Shown here: piece by piece, positions 58,900 to 64,000 of the stretch
Layout of the letters: the number at the start of each line of letters is the position of its first letter
Position numbering within the stretch: position 1 is the stretch's first letter
Source: Clostridiales bacterium
GTDB lineage: Bacteria; Bacillota; Clostridia; Peptostreptococcales; Anaerovoracaceae
Direction of reading: 5' to 3'
Assembly: GCA_009911365.1 (NCBI GenBank)
Contig: QXXF01000001.1
Span: 248,001-312,000 of the forward strand
Length of the DNA stretch: 64,000 nucleotides
Program-made: the position numbers and the translations under genes
Notes under the pieces: model-generated
Database searches by the model: none
Told to the model about the DNA's origin: nothing
What the model saw: the letters and a program-made list of their open reading frames with translations, nothing else

Positions 58900-60258
58900 T
58901 TAATCTGTAATGATGCCCTGTTTAATTTTTCTCTTGATGGAGCAGAAATACCAGAGCAGGAAGACGCCGCCCCAAACCGCTACGCCTACGAACTGCACCC
59001 AGTCATAGAACGAGAGGTACAGAACATATGCGCATCCCGCAAAGGCAATGATCGGGAGCAGTGGGTACAGTGGCTGCTTCCAGCCTACTTCGCTACGGAT
59101 CCTGTCTTTTCCCATTTCCTTGCGGAACATGCACGCCGCTACTACAGCCAGTCCCCAGGAAAGAATCCACGCAATGGTCGCTTGATTGCAAAGCAGCGTG
59201 TACAGCCCGGTTGGATCCGTGTATCCTAGGATAATGAACACAATGCCCACGGCCCAGATACAGATGATGCCCTTGACTGGAGTCTTTGTCTTCGGATTGA
59301 TTTCCGAGAAGAATTTCGGCAGGTAGTTTTTTGTGGCCATGGAGTAGAAGATCCTGGACGGCGTGTAAATGGTCCCCATGATCAGGCAGGTGGCTGCGGC
59401 CAGCCATGCCGCCACGTTGAGGATGGTGCCGCCTATTGCTCCAAAGAGCACCTCTGCTGCCTGTGTGAACGGTGAAACATCCATGGACACCTGATCCCAA
59501 GGAACAACGCCCACTACGATGAGCATATCAAAGGTGTACATGGCTAGGAAAGTGATGCTGGCCCAAACCAGGGCTTTTCCCAGATTGATCGGATTTTTGC
59601 ACTCTGATCCAGAGGTAGCGATGCACACGGCTCCCATGTAGGCGAAGGTCCCCATCGGAATGGTGGCCGTGAAGCCTGAGAATCCGTTTGGCATCCAAGG
59701 GGTATAGTTGCCGGTATCAACGCCCTTGATGGCTCCGATGATGCCGAACAGCACCATGATAGTAACCAGCAGAATAACGAAAAACAGCTGTCCTTTTCCC
59801 GCGATCGCACTTCCCAAGATGTTCATGATCGCAAAGATGGTAAACAGGATGATCGCGAATAAGATGGTTCCGAATTCCAAATCAATTCCTGGGAACCAGT
59901 AACAAGTGAACCGGCCCAGGGCAATACTAATAGAGCCGCCCAGCACGACCCAGCCCACAGAAAAGGTCATGCCTGAAAAGAGGCCGCAGCCTTTTCCTAA
60001 GAAGTTTTCCACCCATACGGACATCGCGCCCGCGTCAGGCATTCCCACAGCGATTTCTCCCAGAGAAATCATAATGCACATCTGAATCAAACCAGCAAGC
60101 AGGAAGCCCCATACTGCGCTCGGTCCACCTGTGGCGATCCCTTCACCCAGCAGGAGAAAGATTCCATCACCAACCACCGCGCCTACGCCAATGGCCCAGA
60201 TCTGCCAAAATCCCATGTTTCGTTTCATGGGCACGTCTTTTAATTTTACTTCACTCAT
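58900..60258 (-). CDS. APC-superfamily amino-acid permease
   Basis: 452 residues with about 12 transmembrane helices. The APC signature is at the N-terminus (GFWQIWAIGVGAVVGDGIFLLLGEG, of which IGVGAVVGDGIFLLLG is the unwound-helix motif). It is a proton- or sodium-coupled amino-acid importer, or an exchanger. In this operon it should bring in, or exchange, the substrate handled by the cysteine hydrolase, aminotransferase and decarboxylase. Four to six bases of AGGAGG-like sequence (GGAGGCAT) precede ATG 60258. Confidence 0.92.
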   Translation of the reverse strand: MSEVKLKDVPMKRNMGFWQIWAIGVGAVVGDGIFLLLGEGIATGGPSAVWGFLLAGLIQMCIMISLGEIAVGMPDAGAMSVWVENFLGKGCGLFSGMTFSVGWVVLGGSISIALGRFTCYWFPGIDLEFGTILFAIILFTIFAIMNILGSAIAGKGQLFFVILLVTIMVLFGIIGAIKGVDTGNYTPWMPNGFSGFTATIPMGTFAYMGAVCIATSGSECKNPINLGKALVWASITFLAMYTFDMLIVVGVVPWDQVSMDVSPFTQAAEVLFGAIGGTILNVAAWLAAATCLIMGTIYTPSRIFYSMATKNYLPKFFSEINPKTKTPVKGIICIWAVGIVFIILGYTDPTGLYTLLCNQATIAWILSWGLAVVAACMFRKEMGKDRIRSEVGWKQPLYPLLPIIAFAGCAYVLYLSFYDWVQFVGVAVWGGVFLLWYFCSIKRKIKQGIITD

Positions 60259-60269
60259 GGGATGCCTCC

Positions 60270-60968
60270 TTATAAGTACTTTTTGATGGTGTCAATGGTT
60301 TCGTCCGCGCTCATGACTTCACAGTAAATGCTGTTCATGATTTTCAGCTCCGCATTGTGCAATTCCATAGAGCCAGCGGCGCAGCAGTCTTCCACACAGA
60401 TGACTTTAAAGCCATCGTCCGCCAGGCCCCGCACTGTGGACGCAACGCACTGATCTGTCACGATCCCTGTGACCACAACGGTTTCTATACCCATGAACCG
60501 AAGGAGCGTCAGGTAGTTTGTCCCTGTTGTCACGCTATCGGTAGTTTTATTCACAATGATTTCGTTTTCAAGAGGTGCCAGTTCATCAATCATTTGTGCC
60601 GCAAATCCGTTCACTGGCATCAGCATGTTATTCCATCCCTCTGATTTCTGTACCGGAGACCGATCTTCCCCATCTTCCCGCAGACAAGCGATCCGTCCAA
60701 AGGTAACCGCCATTTCATGATCTCTAAAAAATTTTAATAATTTCACATTATTGGGGATCACGATGTCGTCCAGCCTGTCATGAAACGGAATCCACCGTTC
60801 CCACTCGCCGTTTGCCTTGAATTCCAAGGCTTCGCCAAAGTCTCTCAGTACGAATTCGTTTTGCATGTCAACAATGAGTAGCGCTGTTCTCCTTGGGTCC
60901 AGCACGACTTCCGGCAATGCTCCGGCTGTTTCGTAATAAAAGGATCTGTATTGTTCTCTTGTTTCCAT
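60270..60968 (-). CDS. Isochorismatase-like cysteine hydrolase
   Basis: 232 residues. The catalytic triad is visible: Asp in ALLIVDMQNEFVLRD near residue 33, Lys in EIIVNKTTDSVTTGTNY near 135, and Cys in VVTGIVTDQCVASTVRGLAD near 175. This family includes nicotinamidase, N-carbamoylsarcosine amidase and ureidoacrylate hydrolase; all break amide or ureido bonds. The substrate is unknown. The start at 60968 has GGAGGTG; a GTG two codons earlier overlaps it. Its 5' end overlaps the stop of the small gene at 60971-61141 by at most a few bases, so they are coupled. Confidence 0.9.
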   Translation of the reverse strand: METREQYRSFYYETAGALPEVVLDPRRTALLIVDMQNEFVLRDFGEALEFKANGEWERWIPFHDRLDDIVIPNNVKLLKFFRDHEMAVTFGRIACLREDGEDRSPVQKSEGWNNMLMPVNGFAAQMIDELAPLENEIIVNKTTDSVTTGTNYLTLLRFMGIETVVVTGIVTDQCVASTVRGLADDGFKVICVEDCCAAGSMELHNAELKIMNSIYCEVMSADETIDTIKKYL

Positions 60969-60970
60969 TT

Positions 60971-61141
60971 TCACACCTCCTCTTGTGTGTCATTGTTCGT
61001 TCTGCCCTGCCTCTGCCTCTTCCGGTCCAGTTCCTCCTGGGCCTTCATGCCCATGACAAAGCATTTTAGGTTCTCTAAAATCGTTTCGTTTTCAATTGCC
61101 AGGATCTCTTGTTTTAGATTTTCCTGTGCTGCAAGCAACAT
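60971..61141 (-). CDS. Small helical protein leading the catabolic operon
   Basis: 56 residues (MLLAAQENLKQEILAIENET onwards), charged and helical, with a basic end (ELDRKRQRQGRTNNDTQEEV). I do not recognise it. It has an excellent ribosome site (AAAGGAGGAGAAG), so it is translated, and it lies directly downstream of the promoter and palindromic operator at 61157-61200. A longer in-frame ORF to 61309 would run back through the promoter and is rejected. It could be a small regulator or subunit of the operon's enzymes. Confidence 0.65.
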   Translation of the reverse strand: MLLAAQENLKQEILAIENETILENLKCFVMGMKAQEELDRKRQRQGRTNNDTQEEV

Positions 61142-61156
61142 CTTCTCCTCCTTTCT

Positions 61157-61171
61157 ATTGCTTATAGCAAT
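61157..61171. promoter_or_regulatory. Palindromic operator ATTGCTTATAGCAAT
   Basis: Perfect 6-base arms ATTGCT/AGCAAT with a TAT centre cover the expected transcription start of the catabolic operon. A further AGCAAT half-site lies 22 bases away (61188-61193), within the promoter spacer. The divergent XRE gene at 61384 is a candidate binder. Confidence 0.6.
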
Positions 61172-61200
61172 ATCATATAGTGACTGAAGCAATTTGTCAA
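61172..61200 (-). promoter_or_regulatory. Sigma-A promoter of the catabolic operon
   Basis: Minus strand TTGACA (61200-61195), 17-base spacer, TATGAT (61177-61172). Both hexamers are near-perfect. Confidence 0.8.
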
Positions 61201-61287
61201 TACAATTTTGAATTGTGACACAATCCTTCATTGACAGCATCAAGCTCTCTTTGCTATTATTTTTATTGGATAAGAAATATCGGTTTC

Positions 61288-61355
61288 GATATTTTCGGAA
61301 CATCAACAAAGTCCATCTCTAACAATATAGATAAGCGAAGCTGACTTTGTCATTA
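61288..61355. promoter_or_regulatory. Conserved upstream region of the XRE gene (shared with the toxin-antitoxin genes)
   Basis: The stretch begins with the dyad GATATTTTCGGAACATC, continues CAACAAAGTCCAT and ends with GAAGCTGACTTTGTCATT. Nearly the same order of elements stands at 62382-62450 before the antitoxin gene. ACAAAGTC and GACTTTGT are inverted copies. Common regulation is implied. Confidence 0.55.
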
Positions 61356-61383
61356 TGCGATTACAGTTAAAGGAGACTCCCTT

Positions 61384-61701
61384 ATGTTACAAGACAGGCT
61401 AAAGGACCTGCTAACCGAACTGGATATTTCTCAGCGACAGTTCGCCATGAAAATTGGCCTGGATCCCGGCTATTTTTCACGCATCATACGGGGAAAGCAG
61501 GAACCCACGGAACGATTCTTTCTGCTGGTAGAAGGCGTGTTCCATGTAAACAGAAAGTGGCTGGAAAGCGGTGATGGCCCGGTCTTTCGGGATTCTGGCC
61601 TTTCTAAAACACGAAAAGACGTTTTAGAACTGATTGGGGATCTGGATGAGGAACAGCTAAAAGCGGTCCTGGCCTTTCTCCAGTACTTGCGCCAGGCCTA
61701 A
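61384..61701 (+). CDS. XRE-family helix-turn-helix regulator
   Basis: 105 residues. An N-terminal HTH (about 5-60: LKDLLTELDISQRQFAMKIG and PGYFSRIIRGKQEPTERFF) is of the Cro/C1 type. The C-terminal part (VLELIGDLDEEQLKAVLAFL) is helical and may dimerise. It is divergent from the catabolic operon, whose promoter carries a palindrome, and shares its own upstream region with the antitoxin gene at 62464; it is therefore a candidate regulator of one or both. RBS AAAGGAG precedes the ATG. Confidence 0.88.
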   Translation: MLQDRLKDLLTELDISQRQFAMKIGLDPGYFSRIIRGKQEPTERFFLLVEGVFHVNRKWLESGDGPVFRDSGLSKTRKDVLELIGDLDEEQLKAVLAFLQYLRQA

Positions 61702-61878
61702 GGAACGAGAGTTAGGCGCAGCTACTGGTTTGGATTTGGGCTCGGGCTTGGACACAGATACCTCTCTCGATGTCGCGGCATGCTTTTCGCAGCGTGCGGC
61801 TGAAACGAGAAAAGATCTCTAACTTGTTCCACTCTTCCGACCTTTTGTTTCGTAGACACATACTATCATATTATTCTT

Positions 61879-61911
61879 GTATTGTAAATACGATTTATGT
61901 ATTTTTGATAC
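61879..61911. promoter_or_regulatory. Two GTAT-N5-ATAC operators before the second XRE gene
   Basis: GTATTGTAAATAC (61879-61891) and GTATTTTTGATAC (61899-61911) have the same dyad and start 20 bases apart, two helical turns. They lie 40-70 bases before ATG 61950, the usual place for autoregulation by a Cro-like repressor. Confidence 0.6.
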
Positions 61912-61949
61912 GAGAAATTTTCGACATTTTAACATGGAGGTGATACCAG

Positions 61950-62303
61950 ATGAACAGCGTGGGCTCTCGTTTAAAAGAAGCGCGGAAACTGCGTCATTTG
62001 TCCCAAGATGCTCTGGCAGAAAAAATCGGAGCATCCAGAGGCGTGATCACAAATATTGAGCACAACAAGGTTCTGGAGCCGCAGGCCATGGTGGTGAACG
62101 CCATCTGCCACGCATTGAAAATCCATCCGCAATGGTTGTTGGAGGGCCAAGGCCCTATGGAAATAGAAAAAGAGCCGGTAAATGATCCTAACAAAACGGA
62201 AATCACCCAAGAGATCAGTGCTTGGGTGCAGGATCTGCCGGCCAATGATCAGCTGTATATATTGGAAACCATCAAAGCTTATGTGGCGCACCGGAAGCAG
62301 TGA
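61950..62303 (+). CDS. XRE-family helix-turn-helix regulator
   Basis: 117 residues. The HTH occupies about 5-60 (LKEARKLRHLSQDALAEKIG, RGVITNIEHNKVLEPQAMVV), followed by the ICHALKIHPQWLLEGQGPME motif common to phage-type and SOS-like repressors without a protease domain. The last 30 residues are helical (ISAWVQDLPANDQLYILETI). It resembles the neighbour at 61384 in layout; both end with a short helical dimerisation region. GGAGGTGATACCAG gives a strong ribosome site. Two operators sit upstream. Confidence 0.9.
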   Translation: MNSVGSRLKEARKLRHLSQDALAEKIGASRGVITNIEHNKVLEPQAMVVNAICHALKIHPQWLLEGQGPMEIEKEPVNDPNKTEITQEISAWVQDLPANDQLYILETIKAYVAHRKQ

Positions 62304-62381
62304 TGAGAACGTGAAGTGTCTGTTCTTGACAACATAAAGAAATTTAAATATAATTTTTATACCATGAAAACTATTCTTCAC

Positions 62382-62450
62382 AGTATTTTGGGAATATCAA
62401 CAACGTCTATTACTCAAAGAACATCACCAAAGCTGACTTTGTTTTGAAAA
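62382..62450. promoter_or_regulatory. Conserved upstream region of the toxin-antitoxin pair
   Basis: It holds the dyad AGTATTTTGGGAATATC, then CAACAACGTCTAT and AAAGCTGACTTTGTTTT, aligned with the region before the XRE gene at 61384. It is placed directly before the antitoxin ribosome site AAAGGAGG. Confidence 0.55.
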
Positions 62451-62463
62451 GGAGGTCTCGATT

Positions 62464-62727
62464 ATGCCAAAGATCCGGTCAAGCGCTGATCTGCGCAACC
62501 ATTATAATGAAATCTCTCAATTTTGCCACACCTATTCTGAGCCTGTATTCATTACTAAAAATGGAAAAGGTGATCTGGCTGTCATGAGCGTTGAAGCTTA
62601 TGAACAGCTCGTGGGCCGCTTTGAATTATATGGTCTGCTCCAAGAAGGCCTGGACGATGTAAAAAACGGGAACACGCGACCGTTTTCCGAGGCCATTTCA
62701 GATTTAAGGAGCCGGAGGAAGCGATGA
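62464..62727 (+). CDS. Antitoxin, Phd/YefM (RelB-like) family
   Basis: 87 residues. The N-terminal Phd/YefM domain reads IRSSADLRNHYNEISQFCHT then PVFITKNGKGDLAVMSVEAY, which binds DNA as a dimer; the C-terminal ~35 residues (DDVKNGNTRPFSEAISDLRS) would wrap the toxin. It overlaps the toxin gene start by four bases (ATGA), as usual for type II pairs in which the antitoxin is made first and represses the operon. Confidence 0.9.
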   Translation: MPKIRSSADLRNHYNEISQFCHTYSEPVFITKNGKGDLAVMSVEAYEQLVGRFELYGLLQEGLDDVKNGNTRPFSEAISDLRSRRKR

Positions 62728-63056
62728 ATTATGCGCTCCATATCACAGTCGCCGCTGAACAGGATCTGGCTGCCGCAGTGGATCATATCGAATTTGTGCT
62801 GATGAATCCAACGGCAGCCGATGACTTATTAAATGAAGCAGAGGTGAAAATCAACGCACTTGCTTCGTTTCCAAATAAGTTTGCCCTTGTGGACGATCCC
62901 ATGCTTGCTTCTTGGGGAATTCGCTTTACTCATGTAAAAAACTTTCTCGCTTTTTATGTGGTTTCTGAAGAATATCACCAGATTGCCGTGATCCGTTTTC
63001 TTTATGAAAAAAGCAACTGGATATCTGTTTTAAAGCGAGGTTTCTCTCTCGTTTAG
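62724..63056 (+). CDS. Toxin, RelE/ParE superfamily
   Basis: 110 residues: YALHITVAAEQDLAAAVDHI at the N-terminus, NKFALVDDPMLASWGIRFTH in the middle and the typical end NFLAFYVVSEEYHQIAVIRF and YEKSNWISVL. RelE-type members cut mRNA on the ribosome, ParE-type ones poison gyrase; which applies cannot be told. It is coupled to the antitoxin gene and has no other partner. A weak inverted repeat with a T-rich tail lies 260 bases downstream. Confidence 0.9.
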   Translation: MNYALHITVAAEQDLAAAVDHIEFVLMNPTAADDLLNEAEVKINALASFPNKFALVDDPMLASWGIRFTHVKNFLAFYVVSEEYHQIAVIRFLYEKSNWISVLKRGFSLV

Positions 63057-63701
63057 AGCTAGTTGGTGTGGGATAAGGTTGGATTTTTTAGCGCATTGTA
63101 TCTAAAGTTTCCAATTTAGATATGGGTTTTGTTCTTGGATGAGGAGATTACACAAAAGAACGGCATGGCTTTGATGCGAAAGCAGATTTCACCAGGCACA
63201 TGTAAACTCCTGGTCAGTTTTTTATATGCCACTGAAAATTGATTTCCGTAAAACATTCTCTACAATTTTGATAACCGCAGGATTCAGCACACCGCTGAAG
63301 CCATAAAAAACTTTACTCCATATGATTGAATATGGGCTTTCTTGCTCTTTCTTCTCATGTTATATATGTACACGACATATATCTACAAAAGCGGCCCATC
63401 CAACCCCTCCATTTTCTATTTTTAATAAGCAATGTTATAGCAAATGAAATTTTTTGATATTCGCTATAAACGGAACCGCTCCAGTCTCTAATTGCCATAT
63501 TTCCTAAAGTTCGCTGCATATGCCGCTTCTAGACCTCATCATTACTTCCGTCTCTGGATTCGCAATCATGATTATATCCATTGTATCAATAATAACGAAA
63601 TCCATCCTTTATGTTTTTATACTTTATTATAATATTTATTAATCTGTTTTTTATCTATAAATCTATTTATTTTTATTTACTTATTTTTTTATTAATATAT
63701 A
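63057..63701. other. A/T-rich gap without a recognisable gene
   Basis: About 645 bases hold no credible ORF. A small inverted repeat CCATAT/ATATGG near 63320-63337 is followed by a T-rich tract and could end the toxin-antitoxin transcript. The last ~120 bases are almost pure A/T, as is common upstream of a strong promoter or at a junction of acquired DNA. Confidence 0.5.
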
Positions 63702-63730
63702 TTGACAATTTAATTTATATATATTATTAT
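63702..63730 (+). promoter_or_regulatory. Sigma-A promoter of the right-edge gene
   Basis: TTGACA (63702-63707), 17-base A/T spacer, TATTAT (63725-63730). Transcription would start near 63737, inside the left arm of the inverted repeat at 63732-63797. Confidence 0.7.
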
Positions 63731-63731
63731 T

Positions 63732-63797
63732 CTTGTACAGCAGGAACTTGATTTATTCCTATCCAAATAATCAACTTATTTAAACCTGCTATACAAG
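63732..63797. repeat. Inverted repeat CTTGTACAGCAGG / CCTGCTATACAAG
   Basis: 13-base arms with one mismatch are separated by 40 bases. The left arm covers the predicted start site and the right arm lies 30 bases before the start codon, so it may be a pair of operator sites or fold in the leader RNA. Confidence 0.6.
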
Positions 63798-63828
63798 AGG
63801 TGTGTTAGATATCAATTAAGGAAGGAAA

Positions 63829-64000
63829 ATGAAACGAAAAATTTTATTCTTAATAACTGCACTAATGATTGTTTTAGCGTCATGCGCATGTGTATATGCC
63901 ACCACATATACATCAACCGCATCCATGAATGGAAACAGTTCTCTTGCCGGAAAAGTTCGGAGTTATGATGCGGGGAAACATAAAATTAGTATCTTAGTAA
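63829..64000 (+). CDS. Secreted or lipoprotein of unknown function (3' end outside window)
   Basis: Only 57 codons are present. It begins with a signal sequence (MKRKILFLITALMIVLASCA) that could be a lipobox (LASC) or be cut after VYA; the mature start is TTYTSTASMNGNSSLAGKV. The rest lies outside the window, so no family is named. GGAAGGAAA precedes the ATG at 63829, and a promoter and inverted repeat are upstream. Confidence 0.7.
   Translation, partial: MKRKILFLITALMIVLASCACVYATTYTSTASMNGNSSLAGKVRSYDAGKHKISILV

Noticed and set aside
60971-61309. 112-codon form of the small leader protein
   Set aside because: The longer form would be read through the sigma-A promoter and operator; the 56-residue form has a strong ribosome site.
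63057-63701. CRISPR array or tRNA genes in the A/T-rich gap, or elsewhere
   Set aside because: No regularly spaced direct repeats of 25-40 bases with unique spacers and no cloverleaf with a GTTCRANNC box were found in any gap.

Overview
The window looks like a chromosomal segment of a strictly anaerobic, amino-acid-fermenting Gram-positive bacterium (class Clostridia, most likely the Anaerovoracaceae / Clostridiales Family XIII neighbourhood; the exact genus is not determined). The reasons are a complete Stickland-type ornithine degradation set (ornithine racemase, OraS/OraE aminomutase, OrtA/OrtB thiolase, 2,4-diaminopentanoate dehydrogenase), molybdenum-cofactor genes, strong GGAGG ribosome sites, secreted proteins without visible outer-membrane features, and medium G+C coding DNA with A/T-rich gaps. 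Almost all genes lie on the minus strand, so transcription runs right to left.

Layout. 1-2131: two flavin oxidoreductases, the left one cut by the window edge. 2223-4962: two membrane-anchored surface proteins, divergently transcribed. 4943-19925: the most unusual block, a same-strand run of four secreted Ig-like/Fn3 proteins, a stand-alone TiaS-like protein, a FecCD-type ABC importer and a membrane protein with a transglutaminase fold that lacks its catalytic cysteine. A structured leader with an attenuator-like terminator (20132-20345) precedes it. 21363-29898: housekeeping and envelope genes (B3/4 protein, two amidases, M18 aminopeptidase, SPFH protein, an ECF sigma factor with a membrane partner). 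30000-32445: moaA-moaC-mogA-MOSC. 33329-38570: MoxR ATPase, DUF58 protein and a second cysteine-less transglutaminase-like protein. 38726-40732: an ATPase plus PD-(D/E)XK-like protein pair, a candidate defence module. 40755-43907: moeA and a moeA/PBP fusion. 44141-45463: GIY-YIG protein and amidase. 45600-55160: ornithine cluster, driven by a convincing sigma-54 promoter and interrupted by a structured RNA candidate, an inverted-repeat element and a truncated protein. 55399-61141: a catabolic operon (cysteine hydrolase, permease, aminotransferase, cyclase, decarboxylase) with its own sigma-A promoter and palindromic operator. 61384-63056: two XRE regulators and a RelB/RelE-like toxin-antitoxin pair. 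63829-64000: the start of a secreted protein.

The non-coding DNA is unusually patterned. Eight inverted repeats with arms TGTGTATAA/TTATACACA (matching the DnaA box TTATNCACA) occur as four composite elements of about 175-208 bp in three gaps. A second, unrelated repeat of about 93 bp sits beside two of those loci.

Together the genes describe an organism that imports and ferments amino acids (ornithine to acetate, alanine and related products), makes molybdenum enzymes, and invests in a large surface apparatus of unknown ligand. The best candidate for an undescribed system is the surface-protein/ABC/pseudo-transglutaminase operon at 4.9-20.3 kb. The ATPase-nuclease pair at 38.7-40.7 kb is second. 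All assignments come from reading the sequence; no searches were run.
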